A stretch of 40,675 nt of DNA from Nesterenkonia haasae (GCF_010119385.1 NZ_VFIE01000029.1:1-40675); one strand, 5' to 3'; numbered from the stretch's first letter, positions 30,708 through 40,675 are shown. Notes: generated by a model not told the origin, from the sequence alone. Numbers and translations are program-made.

Positions 30708-32721
30708 GCCGACTCAGGGCGTTGCGGGCGACGTCTCCGTTTGCTGTGGCCCAGAACTCAGGCATTGATTTCTTCAGGAAAGCGCCGTACCGAGCGTTGG
30801 CGAGTCGGGAGTCCAAGATAGCCAGAACGCCCCGGTCCTCCGTGGTGCGGATGAGTCTCCCTGCACCCTGGCTGAGCCGGATTGCGGCGTGGGTAGCAGC
30901 CACCTGCATGAAACCGTTGCCCCCGGCCCTGGCGACCTCTTGGCTGCGCGCGTTGTTCAGCGGGTCGTCGGGCCGTGGGAACGGAATACGGTCAATGGCT
31001 ACCAGTCGGCATGATCTACCAGGAACATCGACCCCCTGCCAGAGGCTCATTGTTCCGAACAAGCACGTCTGCTCATCTTCGGCGAACTCCCTCACCAGTG
31101 CTGACATCGTGGAGTCACCCTGACACAGTATTGGCACATCCAGTGTTTTCCGGAGGTCCTCAGCCGCCTGCTCCGCGGCGCGTCGGGAGGAGAACAGCGC
31201 CAAAGTGGCTCCGCCTGAGGCCTCAATAAGGCCGGCGAGCTCTTCACGCTGAGCGTCCTGCGACTTCATCGATGGAGCAGGCAGGTGCTTGGCCACATAC
31301 AGCATGCCTTGGCGCGGGTAGTCGAATGGACTTCCCACATCGACTCCGTCCCACTGAGGGGCCTCGGCACCCAGCAGGCCCACGGAGCCAGCCACGGGAT
31401 CGAAGCTCTCACCGATAGTGAGGGTAGCCGATGTCAGAACCACTGTCCGGGTGCCGAAGAGCCCTTCACGCAGTCGGCCGGCAACCGAGGTGGGAGCTAC
31501 GAAGAGCAGTGGCGGTTCGGACACATCCGCCTGCTGATATCCCTGGCCGGGCGTGAATGTTCCGGGCCGGGAGACCCACACTACGTCGGCAGTGTGGCTG
31601 CTGGAGAGCATTCGTTCGGTGACATCGAAGACTGCCTGGAGGCGGGACCGCGCGTTGGTGCGCCCGGGGTCGGCTTCAGCATCACCGGAAGGCTTGGAGT
31701 CGGCCAATGCAGTACGGGCCGCATTGCGGGCCGATTCGACAGCGCCGGCCTGCTGCTCGTTGAGCCCGCGAGCCAGCAGACCATCCTCCACGCCGCCGAA
31801 CGCGGCTTCGACCGCGACAGCTGCGGCCTGGAGACCGTCGACGTTGATGGCGGTGTACCGGCGTGCTGAGCTCGCCGCGGCCTGGATCATTTGGGCCGAA
31901 AGCTGGACGGTCACGGCGGAGGTCACCCTCTCCGTCAGCTCGTGAGCCTCGTCTATGATCACCGCCTCATGTTCCGGGAGCACGTCCAAACCTTCAAAGG
32001 CGTCGATGGCCAGCATGGCGTGGTTGGTGATGACCAGATCGGCCTCTTGAGCGTCTTTGCGTGCTAGTTCGGAGAAGCACTCGTCGAACATGGAGCACTT
32101 CCGACCCAGACAGTCCACGGCGTTGACCGAAACCTGCCGCCAGGCCTTATCGGTGACTCCACTGGGCAGATGGTCACGGTCCCCGGTATCGGTCGTGTCC
32201 GCCCATTCGCGGAGCATCACCACTTCTTTGCCCAATTTGGAGGTGGGTTCGTAGGTGGTGACCCCTCCGGTGGGTTCGACCGCCGCAGCGAACAACGCTT
32301 CCTGGTCTTCGTCGTCGTCCGGGAACCCACCGGCAAGCTTCTGCTTGCACAGATAGTTGGACCGGCCTTTGACCAAGGCGGTCTGGGCGGGCCGGGGAAG
32401 GTCTTCCTGAATGCTCTCCAGCAGCCGCGGCAGGTCCCTGCCCATAATCTGGGCCTGGAGCGCAAGAGTCGCGGTGGAGACGAGGACCGGCTTGCCGGTC
32501 GATACTGCGTGATGGAGCGCGGGAATGAGGTAGGCAAGAGATTTCCCGGTACCTGTTCCGGCTTGGACCAGCAGGTGCTTGCCGGTGCGCAGCGAGTCAG
32601 CAACGCGGCGGGTCATCTCCACTTGGCCGGACCGTCGGCTGCCGTTGAAGGATGCCACCGCCGTGTCCAGCAGCCGCTCCGCCGCCTGCGGATGCGAGGT
32701 CGCCGTACTCCCCTGCGTCAC
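30694..32721 (-). CDS. dinG: DinG/XPD-type ATP-dependent DNA helicase
   Basis: A 675-residue superfamily 2 helicase. Walker A is [13 protein letters not shown] near residue 54 and motif II is [12 protein letters not shown] near 258. Four cysteines (SNYLC ... [13 protein letters not shown]) form an iron-sulfur cluster domain. The C-terminal helicase domain includes [28 protein letters not shown] and [17 protein letters not shown]/DinG helicases unwind 5'-3' and resolve recombination and replication-transcription structures. The GTG at 32721 lies 3 bases after the hflX stop, suggesting an operon. Its convergence with lexA may allow antisense interference. Confidence 0.92.
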   Translation of the reverse strand: MTQGSTATSHPQAAERLLDTAVASFNGSRRSGQVEMTRRVADSLRTGKHLLVQAGTGTGKSLAYLIPALHHAVSTGKPVLVSTATLALQAQIMGRDLPRLLESIQEDLPRPAQTALVKGRSNYLCKQKLAGGFPDDDEDQEALFAAAVEPTGGVTTYEPTSKLGKEVVMLREWADTTDTGDRDHLPSGVTDKAWRQVSVNAVDCLGRKCSMFDECFSELARKDAQEADLVITNHAMLAIDAFEGLDVLPEHEAVIIDEAHELTERVTSAVTVQLSAQMIQAAASSARRYTAINVDGLQAAAVAVEAAFGGVEDGLLARGLNEQQAGAVESARNAARTALADSKPSGDAEADPGRTNARSRLQAVFDVTERMLSSSHTADVVWVSRPGTFTPGQGYQQADVSEPPLLFVAPTSVAGRLREGLFGTRTVVLTSATLTIGESFDPVAGSVGLLGAEAPQWDGVDVGSPFDYPRQGMLYVAKHLPAPSMKSQDAQREELAGLIEASGGATLALFSSRRAAEQAAEDLRKTLDVPILCQGDSTMSALVREFAEDEQTCLFGTMSLWQGVDVPGRSCRLVAIDRIPFPRPDDPLNNARSQEVARAGGNGFMQVAATHAAIRLSQGAGRLIRTTEDRGVLAILDSRLANARYGAFLKKSMPEFWATANGDVARNALSRLRDS

Positions 32722-32724
32722 AGG

Positions 32725-34317
32725 TTAGGACTCTACCTGGAACTGCTGCAGCTCCGCGGCCAGTGTCGGCCGAACTCGCACCGAGAGCCTGGTTCCGGCT
32801 TCCTCATAGGCTGAGGAGAGTATCTCTGCATCTTCTGCGTGCAGCCGGGATACGACTTCACCGTGGTCGTAGGGCACCAGCAGTTCCATCTCCAGGTTGG
32901 GACGCGGGATCGCGGCGCTGATGCGCTCTTTGAGTTCAGCGATCCCTTCACCGGTGTGCGCCGAGACGACAGCCACATGCGGTTCCCGCCGCATGATGCG
33001 GTCAATGACGTGGTCTTCGGCGGCATCGGCCTTATTCAGCACGATGATCTCGTCCACCTGATGCGCGTCGACGTCGGCGAGCACAGTGCGGACCGCAGCG
33101 ATCTGTCCTTCCGGCTCGGGGTGGGAAGCGTCCACCACGTGCAGGATGAGGTCGGCGTCGGCTACCTCCTCCAGTGTGGATCGGAACGCCTCAACCAGCT
33201 GAGTGGGCAGCTGCCGGACGAATCCGACCGTGTCGGAGAGCGTATAGCCGATCCCGTCGGGGGTGACGGCTTTACGAGTGGTGGGGTCGAGGGTGGCGAA
33301 CAGGGCGTTCTCCACCAGCACTCCTGCGTCGGTGAGCCGGTTGAGCAGGCTTGATTTGCCGGCGTTGGTATAACCGGCGATGGCCACACTGGGGACTGCG
33401 TTGCGTCTGCGGTTGGCGCGTTTAGCTTCCCTGGCTGGTTTCATGGCTGCGATCTGCTTGCGCAGCTTGGCCATGCGGGTGTTGATACGGCGTCGGTCCA
33501 GTTCGATCTTGGTCTCACCGGGTCCGCGGGAGCCCATACCCGCTCCGGCGCCACCGACCTGGCCGCCTGCCTGACGCGACATCGACTCACCCCAACCGCG
33601 CAGGCGGGGAAGCAGGTACTCGAGTTGAGCAAGCTCCACTTGGGCCTTGCCCTCCCGCGACTTCGCGTGCTGGGCGAAGATGTCCAAGATCAGTCCGGTG
33701 CGGTCGATGACCTTGACCTTGACGATGTCCTCCAGGCCGCGGCGCTGGGAGGGTGCGAGTTCAGAATCCACCACCACAGTGTCGGCGCCGAGCTCTGCGA
33801 CGGCCTCCTTGATCTCTACAGCCTTACCGGACCCGAAGAATGTGCCGGGGTCTGGGGTGGCTCGGCGCTGCAGGAACCCGTCCAGCACGGTCGAACCGGC
33901 GGTGGCGGCCAGGGCGGCGAGTTCCCGGAGGGAGTACTCGGCCTCGGCAGCAGATCCTCCGGACCAGAGGCCTGCCAGAACTACCCGTTCCAACCGCAGC
34001 TGACGGTACTCGACCTCGGTGACGTCTTCCAGCTCTGTGGAGAGACCCTCTACTCGGCGCAGGTTGCGGCGCTCGAAGAGATCGTACTGGTCACCATCAT
34101 GGTCGGTGTGGATATCAGCTCCGGAGAGTTCACGGGCACGACCCCCGAGGATTCCGCTGCGGCGCTGCGCCTCCTCGTCAGTCGTGAAGTCCTCTTGCTG
34201 CTCGACGATCTGCTCGGCTGCCGGCTCAGCGGACTTCGCGGCCTCGTCGGCTGCGAGAATGCGCGCGATGGTGTCGTCGATAGAGGAGGATTCGGGTGTG
34301 TTCTTGTGTTCAGTCAT
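32725..34317 (-). CDS. hflX: Ribosome-associated GTPase HflX
   Basis: A 530-residue GTPase, longer than E. coli HflX through a ~70-residue acidic N-terminal extension. The HflX domain has ATPDPGTFFGSGKAVEIKE, IFAQHAKSREGKAQVELAQL and a Gly-rich linker. The G domain has GYTNAGKSSLLNRL (G1), DTVGFVRQLPTQLVEAF (G3) and LNKADA (G4). HflX splits stalled or heat-damaged ribosomes. ATG at 34317 follows AAGGAA. The divergent methyltransferase gene begins about 210 bases away; that gap holds TACTCT near 34516 but nothing else recognisable. Confidence 0.94.
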   Translation of the reverse strand: MTEHKNTPESSSIDDTIARILAADEAAKSAEPAAEQIVEQQEDFTTDEEAQRRSGILGGRARELSGADIHTDHDGDQYDLFERRNLRRVEGLSTELEDVTEVEYRQLRLERVVLAGLWSGGSAAEAEYSLRELAALAATAGSTVLDGFLQRRATPDPGTFFGSGKAVEIKEAVAELGADTVVVDSELAPSQRRGLEDIVKVKVIDRTGLILDIFAQHAKSREGKAQVELAQLEYLLPRLRGWGESMSRQAGGQVGGAGAGMGSRGPGETKIELDRRRINTRMAKLRKQIAAMKPAREAKRANRRRNAVPSVAIAGYTNAGKSSLLNRLTDAGVLVENALFATLDPTTRKAVTPDGIGYTLSDTVGFVRQLPTQLVEAFRSTLEEVADADLILHVVDASHPEPEGQIAAVRTVLADVDAHQVDEIIVLNKADAAEDHVIDRIMRREPHVAVVSAHTGEGIAELKERISAAIPRPNLEMELLVPYDHGEVVSRLHAEDAEILSSAYEEAGTRLSVRVRPTLAAELQQFQVES

Positions 34318-34526
34318 GAATTCCTTGCCCGTACTGCCAGGGTGACTCAGGCGTCGTCGCACCGATACGTGTCATCCCCTGCGCGGGACTTGTGTAGGTC
34401 TTGGATTCGGACATGCTCAACCGGGACCGCAACGGGCCATCCGGGAGCTGACGTGTTCTGTTCAGACCGCTGAACGAGGCCGTGCGTGCTGGGTAATACG
34501 AATCCACATGCGTACTACTCTATCAA

Positions 34527-35153
34527 GTGATGAATTCTGCGCACTATTTCAGTTCTCCTTCGGGTCCCTTCGACCGCCGCCGCATAGAGGTGACGCTGGC
34601 GGGTCGGCGATTCACCGCCAGCACCGCCGGAGGGATCTTCTCCCCTGACGGTGTGGATAAAGGCACCGAGATCCTGCTGCGTGAGGTTCCTGATCCGGCA
34701 GTCTCAGGTCATGTCCTCGATATCGGCTGCGGCTGGGGACCGATCGCGCTGACCCAGGCGATGCTGGCGCCACAGGCGGAGGTGTGGGCCGTGGACGTCA
34801 ACGAACGCGCCAGGACACTGTGCGCGGAGAATGCTGCTGAGCTGGAGTTGAGCAACGTCACAGTCTGCGCTCCGGATGAGGTGCCGACGGGTCACCGCTT
34901 CGCCACGATCTGGTCTAACCCACCTATCAGGATCGGAAAGCCTGCACTGCACGAGCTGCTGCAGCTGTGGCTTCCCAGGCTCGACGACGGCGGAGAGGCG
35001 CACCTGGTGGTGCAGAAGAACCTGGGGGCGGATTCTCTGCTGACCTGGTTGAAGTCCATGCTCGCCGCGGTCGGCGATGACTTCACCGTCGAACGCCTCA
35101 CCAGTGTCAAAGGGTTCCGGATCCTTCGGGTCCGCCGCGGAGCGGACCTGTGA
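34527..35153 (+). CDS. Class I SAM-dependent methyltransferase (RsmC/RlmG-like)
   Basis: A 208-residue methyltransferase. Motif I is HVLDIGCGWGPIALTQA and the acidic loop is WAVDVNERAR. Motif IV is SNPPIR, the N-P-P-I/Y type used by N-methyltransferases of nucleic acid bases. The N-terminal segment (AHYFSSPSGPFDRRRIEVTL) resembles the 16S rRNA m2G methyltransferase group. The likely substrate is rRNA, but the enzyme is shorter than E. coli RsmC. GTG at 34527 or ATG at 34530 could be the start; TACTCT ends 5-8 bases upstream, so the mRNA may be leaderless. Its stop overlaps the next gene (GTGA). Confidence 0.85.
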   Translation: MMNSAHYFSSPSGPFDRRRIEVTLAGRRFTASTAGGIFSPDGVDKGTEILLREVPDPAVSGHVLDIGCGWGPIALTQAMLAPQAEVWAVDVNERARTLCAENAAELELSNVTVCAPDEVPTGHRFATIWSNPPIRIGKPALHELLQLWLPRLDDGGEAHLVVQKNLGADSLLTWLKSMLAAVGDDFTVERLTSVKGFRILRVRRGADL

Positions 35154-36565
35154 CAGAGCACGACGACGCCGCTGCGGCCTCACTGCCCGTAGCCGCACTC
35201 GAAGAGCAGGTCGTATTCTCAGAATGGCGCACACTTCGGCAGGGCAGTTCCCGTTCGCTAAGCCGGACGCAGGCTCTGATGAAGCAGCTCGGGTACTCCC
35301 CTGGGGATGTCGGGCACCGCACCGTGGGCGTGGTGGGGTCGAAGGGTAAGGGCACGGCCAGTGCCTACGCATCGGCTGCTGCTGCTGCTAGCGGTGGCGG
35401 GCGTGTGGTCACAGTGATGAGCCCGGGGGTGCTGTCCAACGCTGACAGAATCCGCGTTGGTGGCGCGCCAGTCGGGGAGGACCTCCGGCGCAGCGCATTG
35501 CTGAAGATCCGGCAGGCTCGGCAGCTGTTGCCACAGGCCACGGAGAGCTCCGGGTACCTCGCACCGACGGGGCTGTTCCTGCTGATGGGTTTCCTGATTG
35601 CCCGTGAGGTGGATGCGGATATCGTCGTGGCGGAGGCGGGTATCGGAGGGGCTTCCGATGATCTGTCCCATTGGCCATTGGACGGTGTGATCGTCACCGG
35701 GATTTTCGGCGAGCATCTGGATCTGCTGGGCCCTGCTGTGGAGGATGTCGCTCAGAATAAGTCGGCAGTCATTACGCCTCACACTCAGTGGGTGGTGGCA
35801 TGCCCGCAGAGGCCTTCGGTGCAGGCGATCATTGAACAGCGCTGCCGTGAGGTGGGAGCACGATTCATGACTCCGAGCGGCGTGGCAGGGCTGTGGATCT
35901 CACCGGTGGTGGGCCACCTGCCGCCGGGTTTTGCCCAGGAGAATGCGGCTGCGGGAGTCACAGCTGGTGTGGCCATCTCGAGGAGCCCGCTGACAGATGC
36001 GGCGGAATTCGCAGTCTCGGATGCTGAGCTGCACCAGCTTGCCGCAGTATCCCAGTCTGTGCGGTATCCGGGTCGGCTCTCGGTGCATGAGGTTCCCGTA
36101 GGTGCTGGCGATCCTGCGGCGGCGGGCCCAACAGGGAGAAGCCCAGTACGTCACTGTGTGGTGGATTCTGCTGTCTCACGCAGCGGACTGCAGGCTGCGC
36201 TGACGTGTGCCGCAGGTGCACTGGACAGGACGGCGCAGGTGTTGGTGTGTCTGCCGCCGTCGAAGGACCTGCAGGGGTTTGCCTCGGAGCTGCAGGGCTT
36301 TTCTGGGTCGAAGATCTTCATCGAGATGCCAGGTGCGTATATCGGCACCCCGGAGCGGCGGGACTGGCCGAGTGGTCCTGGCTGGGAATGGGTCCGGTTG
36401 GACGATCTTGGAACCGGCGGGGCGCACCAGTCGGCTGCCTCCGCGACGTTGCTGGATCTGCTTCACCGCGGTGATTCATTGGCTGTGGGAACGGTGCTGT
36501 TCACATCGTTGACGTTGCGCACCCTGGGCGCTGATGCGTCGCAGCTGTTTACTGCGGCAGAGTGA
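35150..36565 (+). CDS. FolC/Mur-ligase-like ATP-dependent ligase of unknown substrate
   Basis: A 471-residue protein. Residues 58-72 read TVGVVGSKGKGTASA, the counterpart of the folylpolyglutamate synthase P-loop (GTNGKGS). VVAEAGIGGASDDLSHW and GIFGEHLDLLGPAVEDVAQNKSAVI match FolC central motifs. A C-terminal Mur-ligase-like domain follows with CVVDSAVSRSGLQAAL. It is too divergent, with a lysine-rich P-loop, to be called a folate enzyme with confidence. It is translationally coupled to the methyltransferase (GTGA) and converges with dapF, overlapping by 17 bases. A ligase adding glutamate to a cofactor or envelope compound is possible. Confidence 0.7.
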   Translation: MTEHDDAAAASLPVAALEEQVVFSEWRTLRQGSSRSLSRTQALMKQLGYSPGDVGHRTVGVVGSKGKGTASAYASAAAAASGGGRVVTVMSPGVLSNADRIRVGGAPVGEDLRRSALLKIRQARQLLPQATESSGYLAPTGLFLLMGFLIAREVDADIVVAEAGIGGASDDLSHWPLDGVIVTGIFGEHLDLLGPAVEDVAQNKSAVITPHTQWVVACPQRPSVQAIIEQRCREVGARFMTPSGVAGLWISPVVGHLPPGFAQENAAAGVTAGVAISRSPLTDAAEFAVSDAELHQLAAVSQSVRYPGRLSVHEVPVGAGDPAAAGPTGRSPVRHCVVDSAVSRSGLQAALTCAAGALDRTAQVLVCLPPSKDLQGFASELQGFSGSKIFIEMPGAYIGTPERRDWPSGPGWEWVRLDDLGTGGAHQSAASATLLDLLHRGDSLAVGTVLFTSLTLRTLGADASQLFTAAE

Positions 36566-37466
36566 TGTCACCGGAGTAGACGAGCACCGCGGGTCCGGCG
36601 AGTTCGACGTCTTCTGCGCCATCGGGCCGAGCGATGAAGCGGACGGTGACGTCGCCTCCGGGGACGGTCACGGTCCAGGTGTCCACTGCGTCGGCCCCAG
36701 CCCAGACTCGCACGGCTGCCGCGGCGGCGCAGGTCCCAGTGCCGCAGGAGAGCGTTTCGCCGACACCGCGCTCGTGGACACGCATCCGGACACGGCCTTG
36801 GTTGCGCTCAACGAGTGGGTCTGCCGGCACCACGAACTCGACGTTCGTACCGTGCGAGGGAGTGGGGTCGACTGTGGGCGCATAGTGCAGGTCCAGTTTC
36901 TGCAGCGTGGCCACATCCGGCAGGGCAACAACCGTGTGCGGGTTGCCCATAGAGATACTCAGGGCTGGACGCGGGTCGGTGAGCCCTGTGGCGCGCACCA
37001 GTGAGTCTGAGGCTGTTTCAGAGGCCATCTCCGGGTCGATGAAGGACCACACCCCCATTCCCACGGCATAGCCTTCTCTGACCTTCCGCACCGTCCGCAG
37101 TCCGGCCCGGGTGAGCACCGGGATGCTGTCTCCTTCACCGAGCTCAATGTGCTTTTCCGACTCAAGGTAGTGTGCGAAAGCGCGCACCCCGTTTCCGCAC
37201 ATCTCTGCTTCGGAGCCGTCACCGTTGCGGTAGTCCATGAACCAGAGAGGGATCTCATCGGTGCTGGTGAGATTGGCCTCGGTGAGCGCCGCCAGGCCGT
37301 GCTTGAATTTGTGTGCCGGGACTGCGCGAATGAGACCGTCGGCTCCGATTCCTAGGTGGCGGTCACAGAGGGTCGTGACTTCTTTGCCGGAGAGTTCGAT
37401 CTCAGCCTCTGGGTCGGAGATCATGACGAAGTCATTTCCAGTGGCCTGAGCCTTAGTGAAGCGCAT
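36549..37466 (-). CDS. dapF: Diaminopimelate epimerase
   Basis: A 305-residue PLP-independent racemase starting MRFTKAQATGNDFVM. The two catalytic cysteines lie in AEMCGNGVRAFAHYL and TLSCGTGTCAAAAAV, and family marks ISMGNPHTVV and TNVEFV are present. It converts LL- to meso-diaminopimelate for lysine and peptidoglycan. The ATG at 37466 lies 8 bases after the miaA stop. A longer in-frame start overlaps miaA and is not used by the family. Confidence 0.95.
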   Translation of the reverse strand: MRFTKAQATGNDFVMISDPEAEIELSGKEVTTLCDRHLGIGADGLIRAVPAHKFKHGLAALTEANLTSTDEIPLWFMDYRNGDGSEAEMCGNGVRAFAHYLESEKHIELGEGDSIPVLTRAGLRTVRKVREGYAVGMGVWSFIDPEMASETASDSLVRATGLTDPRPALSISMGNPHTVVALPDVATLQKLDLHYAPTVDPTPSHGTNVEFVVPADPLVERNQGRVRMRVHERGVGETLSCGTGTCAAAAAVRVWAGADAVDTWTVTVPGGDVTVRFIARPDGAEDVELAGPAVLVYSGDITLPQ

Positions 37467-37474
37467 ATGAGTAT

Positions 37475-38410
37475 TCAACCAGCCTGTCTTTGGATTGCTT
37501 CCATGGCACGGTCGGCAATGGTGGGGTCCGGGGAATCCAGCCACATGGTGCGGGGATCCGCTCGGAACCAGGTTTCCTGCCGACGGGCAAACTTTCGCGT
37601 GGCGACGATTGTGTCCTCAACAGCGTCTTCCTCGGTCTGCATGCCGTCGATCACCCGCAGGAACTGCTGGTACCCGATGGCTGCAGAGGCGGTCCTTCCG
37701 CTCCGAAGTCCCGCGGCGTCAAGCGCGCGGACCTCGTCCAGCAGACCGGAAGTGCGCATCTGCTGGACGCGAGCGGCAATGCGCTCGTGGAGCAGCGGGC
37801 GGTCTATGCGCAGTCCCAGCTGGACTACCGGTGTGAGGCTGGGTTCGTGGGCACGCTGCGGCATGAAAGAAGTGAAGGTCCGTCCGGTGAGACGCACGAC
37901 TTCCACAGCCCGGACCAGGCGGCGTTCGTCTTTGATCACAGCAGCTGTTTCGGGATCAGCATCACGCAGTTCCGCGCGCAGGGCTGCTGCTCCATCGGTG
38001 TTGAGCTGGGCTTGGATCTGGGCCCGTAGCTGCGAGTCTGTGGGTGGGAATTCGATGGTGTCGAGTGCGGCACGGATATAGAGGCCTGAGCCTCCGACCA
38101 TGATGGGAGTCTTTCCGCGGCTTCGGATTTCAGCGATGACTTCCCGTGCCCTAGCTTGGTATGTGGCCACGGATGCCTCTTCAGTCACATGGAGAACGTC
38201 CAAGAGGTGGTGCGGAACGCCTTGAGCCTCTTGGGGGGTGATTTTGGCCGTGCCGATGTTCATACCGCGGTAGAGCTGCATGGAGTCAGCGTTGATCACC
38301 TCCCCGTTGAGACGCCGGGCCAGCTCCAGGCTCAGACCAGTTTTGCCGGAAGCTGTGGCACCGACCACAGCTACCAGGGGGCTCTGCTCCACGGGGTCAG
38401 GGTGCGGCAC
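37475..38410 (-). CDS. miaA: tRNA dimethylallyltransferase
   Basis: A 311-residue enzyme. The P-loop [11 protein letters not shown] is near residue 17, and [26 protein letters not shown] and [12 protein letters not shown] follow. [13 protein letters not shown] near the C-terminus binds tRNA. It adds the dimethylallyl group to A37 of UNN-reading tRNAs, and MiaB then methylthiolates it. The GTG start at 38410 overlaps miaB by 14 bases, so the two steps are expressed together. Confidence 0.94.
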   Translation of the reverse strand: MPHPDPVEQSPLVAVVGATASGKTGLSLELARRLNGEVINADSMQLYRGMNIGTAKITPQEAQGVPHHLLDVLHVTEEASVATYQARAREVIAEIRSRGKTPIMVGGSGLYIRAALDTIEFPPTDSQLRAQIQAQLNTDGAAALRAELRDADPETAAVIKDERRLVRAVEVVRLTGRTFTSFMPQRAHEPSLTPVVQLGLRIDRPLLHERIAARVQQMRTSGLLDEVRALDAAGLRSGRTASAAIGYQQFLRVIDGMQTEEDAVEDTIVATRKFARRQETWFRADPRTMWLDSPDPTIADRAMEAIQRQAG

Positions 38411-39914
38411 GCAGCACCGGCATGCCGAGCGATACGGCAGCAGGCTTATCGGAGTCGACCTTTGTGGTCCCGACCCCGCAGGAGTCTGCCTGCCAGCGGT
38501 CCCAGGCGTCTCCGGCTGGCGACCGGCGTACCCGGAAGTCGGCTAGTGCGGGATCGGAGAGTAGGTGGAAGCTCGCCGCGTGGGTGATGGGCACGGTGAC
38601 AAAGTCACCTGGACGCGGTGTGGGCGCTCCGTCGGGCACGCTGAAGTGAACGAGCCGGTTATCGGGTGCCCTACCTGACAGGCGCCCGGTTTCGTGGCCC
38701 TTGGACCCTCTGTCTGCGGTGACGAGCAGCTCTTGGGTAGTTCCTTCCAGGGTGGCGTTCTCTTCTGCTGTGATGCGGTCCTGGAGCTCAAGCAAACGCA
38801 CGAAGCGCTGCTGGACCACCTCTTTGGGGATCTGATCTTCCATCTCGGCGGCGGGGGTGCCGGGCCGAGGAGAATATTGGAAGGTGTAGGCGCTGGCGAA
38901 GCGAGAGGCTTCCACCACTCGCATGGTGTCTTCGAAATCCGCTTCGGTTTCACCGGGGAATCCGACAATGATGTCTGTGGTGACAGCTGCCTCCGGCATG
39001 CGCTGACGGACTTTGTCGAGGATTCCGAGGAACTTTTTGCCGCGATATGAACGCCGCATGGCCTTGAGAATTCGGTCTGAGCCGGACTGCAGGGGCATAT
39101 GCAGCTGGGGCATCACATTGGGCGTCTCTGCCATGGCGTCAATGACGTCGTCGGTGAAGCTGGCCGGGTGGGGGGATGTGAAGCGCACCCGTTCCAGACC
39201 CCGGATCTGACCACACGCGCGGAGGAGTTTCGCGAAGGCTTGCCGATCACCGAATTCCACACCGTAGGTGTTGACGTTCTGCCCAAGCAGGGTGACTTCG
39301 ACCGCTCCGTCGTCGACCAATGCCTGAACCTCAGCGAGCACCTCCCCTGGGCGTCGGTCCCGTTCTTTGCCGCGCAAGGAGGGCACAATGCAGAACGTGC
39401 AGGTGTTATTGCACCCCACCGAGATGGAGACCCATCCCGAGTGGACCGATTCGCGTTTGGTGGGCAGCGTAGAGGGGAAGGTTTCCAGCGCTTCGAGGAT
39501 TTCGATGCTGGCTTCTTTGTTGTGCCGCGAGCGTTCGAGCAGTGTCGGCAGGGACCCGATGTTGTGGGTTCCGAAGACAACATCAACGAAGGGGGCACGT
39601 TTGAGGACGGCGTCCTGGTCTTTCTGTGCGAGGCAACCACCGACGGCGATCTGCATGCCGTGTTCTTCTTTGATCGGTTTGAGCTGACTGAGGTTTCCGT
39701 AGAGCCGGTTGTCGGCGTTCTCCCGCACCGCACAGGTGTTGAAGACCGTCAGGTCTGGCCTGGCGCCCTCGGCGGCTTTGGTGTACCCGGCTTCTTCGAG
39801 AAGACCGGCGATCCGCTCAGAGTCGTGCACGTTCATCTGGCAGCCATAGGTTCGCACCTGGTAGGTGCGCGTGGCGGCGGACGATTCGGTGCGGTCCAAT
39901 AGTGCTTCAGTCAT
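38397..39914 (-). CDS. miaB: tRNA-2-methylthio-N6-dimethylallyladenosine synthase
   Basis: A 505-residue radical-SAM methylthiotransferase. Three N-terminal cysteines ([29 protein letters not shown]) bind one iron-sulfur cluster and CNNTCTFC binds the radical-SAM cluster. A TRAM domain begins around [18 protein letters not shown] ~50-residue C-terminal tail continues past the usual end. It acts on the product of MiaA, the adjoining gene. Its ATG at 39914 follows an unremarkable 90-base gap after recX. Confidence 0.95.
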   Translation of the reverse strand: MTEALLDRTESSAATRTYQVRTYGCQMNVHDSERIAGLLEEAGYTKAAEGARPDLTVFNTCAVRENADNRLYGNLSQLKPIKEEHGMQIAVGGCLAQKDQDAVLKRAPFVDVVFGTHNIGSLPTLLERSRHNKEASIEILEALETFPSTLPTKRESVHSGWVSISVGCNNTCTFCIVPSLRGKERDRRPGEVLAEVQALVDDGAVEVTLLGQNVNTYGVEFGDRQAFAKLLRACGQIRGLERVRFTSPHPASFTDDVIDAMAETPNVMPQLHMPLQSGSDRILKAMRRSYRGKKFLGILDKVRQRMPEAAVTTDIIVGFPGETEADFEDTMRVVEASRFASAYTFQYSPRPGTPAAEMEDQIPKEVVQQRFVRLLELQDRITAEENATLEGTTQELLVTADRGSKGHETGRLSGRAPDNRLVHFSVPDGAPTPRPGDFVTVPITHAASFHLLSDPALADFRVRRSPAGDAWDRWQADSCGVGTTKVDSDKPAAVSLGMPVLRAAP

Positions 39915-40004
39915 GTCAGCTCAGCATAGTGTCGGGTGCGGTCGGGGTGCCGGCCAATTCTACCGCTCGGACACCGGACTTTGACCAGCTGGACCATCTG
40001 AGCT

Positions 40005-40652
40005 CTAGGCGCTGCGGACTTCCATGGCCTCACGGACCAATTGGAAGGCTGCGCCGGGGTTGTGCCCGCGGCGACCCAGCATACCGACGAGCCGGCGTGT
40101 GATCTTCTCCCGCTCCTTCCGGTCCTCTTCACCATTGCCCACCGGGATCGTGACCCCTCGGAGCTTGTTCTCAATGAGCTCGCGGGCGGCGGCGTCCTCA
40201 TCTTCAACCGTGAGCTGGTCAAGGGCGGCCTCAATAGTCGCCTTGGCTATGCCCTTATCTTGGAGCTCTCTGCGCAGTACGGCTGAACCGAGTCCCTTCA
40301 TCTCGTGACGAGTCCGCACCCAGGTTCGTGCGAATTCGGCATCGTCAATGAGCAGGACCTCCTCCATCCGGTCGAGCACGGAGGTGACCACCTCCTGGCT
40401 GAACTCCTTTTCCAGCAAGACTTCGGCCAATTGGTGGCGGGACTTCGGGGAGCCGGTGAGCTTCCGCAGCACTGTGGCGCGTGCTTTGGTGTACTCATCC
40501 CCCGAGGTCGCGCCAGCCGCAGGGGTACCGCCGTTCTCACCCTCAGGATGTGGAGATACCTCGGAGGAGCCCTCGAAAAGGTCTGAGCGCAGTTCACCCG
40601 ATTCGTATTTCTGCAGCGTTTCCCGCAGTGCGTCTACTTTGGGGTCGGCCAT
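40005..40652 (-). CDS. recX: Recombination regulator RecX
   Basis: A 215-residue protein. The first ~55 residues are acidic and probably disordered. Three-helix RecX repeats follow, starting KARATVLRKLTGSPKSRHQL, LIDDAEFARTWVRTRHEMKG and GSAVLRRELQDKGI. RecX binds RecA filaments and limits their growth. The ATG lies 6 bases after the stop of the gene upstream, which ends Leu-Lys-Ala-Leu, so recA and recX form one unit, probably SOS-inducible. Confidence 0.92.
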   Translation of the reverse strand: MADPKVDALRETLQKYESGELRSDLFEGSSEVSPHPEGENGGTPAAGATSGDEYTKARATVLRKLTGSPKSRHQLAEVLLEKEFSQEVVTSVLDRMEEVLLIDDAEFARTWVRTRHEMKGLGSAVLRRELQDKGIAKATIEAALDQLTVEDEDAAARELIENKLRGVTIPVGNGEEDRKEREKITRRLVGMLGRRGHNPGAAFQLVREAMEVRSA

Positions 40653-40658
40653 AGCGGA

Positions 40659-40675
40659 TCAGAGCGCCTTGAGCT
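40659..40675 (-). CDS. recA: Probable 3' end of recA (partial)
   Basis: Four codons, Leu-Lys-Ala-Leu, and a TGA stop are visible at the window edge. The identification rests on the position directly upstream of recX, which is almost always preceded by recA in actinobacteria, not on the four residues. Confidence 0.6.

Overview
The window comes from a high-GC Gram-positive bacterium (Actinobacteria). Order Micrococcales, Arthrobacter/Nesterenkonia-like, is my inference. The signs are a WhiB-family protein, a LexA operator of the TCGAA-N6-TTCGA type, a PriA-type HisA in a hisC-hisB-hisH-priA-sseB run, frequent GTG starts and ATGA/GTGA stop-start overlaps. No rRNA, tRNA or CRISPR array was seen.

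Positions 1-1750 and 10135-13138 (minus strand) are one Tad/Flp pilus operon: tadA, tadB, tadC, flp pilin and three TadE/F/G-like pseudopilins. It is split by an integrated element of about 8.46 kb (1751-10209). The element's serine integrase has inserted inside tadC. The last 24 codons of tadC lie at 1676-1750, beside the pilin gene, and the rest lies at 10207-11073. Joining the flanks at a shared GT dinucleotide gives an uninterrupted 312-codon tadC with its conserved final membrane segment.

The element carries an HK97-type major capsid protein but no recognisable terminase, portal, protease or tail gene. It also has a RepA-like AAA ATPase, an excisionase-like HTH protein, a WhiB-like protein, several very small proteins, an Mrr-type restriction endonuclease and a protein with a HEPN-like RNxxxH motif. 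It looks like a phage satellite or capsid-bearing genomic island. A ~300-base non-coding stretch between the HTH gene and the integrase holds a large inverted repeat and four 10-bp iteron-like repeats.

Divergent from tadA is a 1265-residue FHA-FtsK/SpoIIIE ATPase of type VII secretion kind (13381-17178), followed by an acidic PepSY-type lipoprotein and a strong terminator. From 18169 to 25231 lies a ketone-body / short-chain-acid utilisation cluster: an AtoE-type permease, a PucR/CdaR-type regulator, a GntP-type permease, 3-hydroxybutyrate dehydrogenase, both subunits of a 3-oxoacid CoA-transferase and a MarR regulator.

The remaining region is chromosomal housekeeping. It contains sseB-like, priA, hisH, hisB and hisC (minus); a LysM protein divergent from lexA with two SOS-box-like sites between them; a DinG-type helicase and hflX (minus); a methyltransferase and a FolC/Mur-ligase-like gene (plus); and dapF, miaA, miaB, recX and the last codons of recA (minus).
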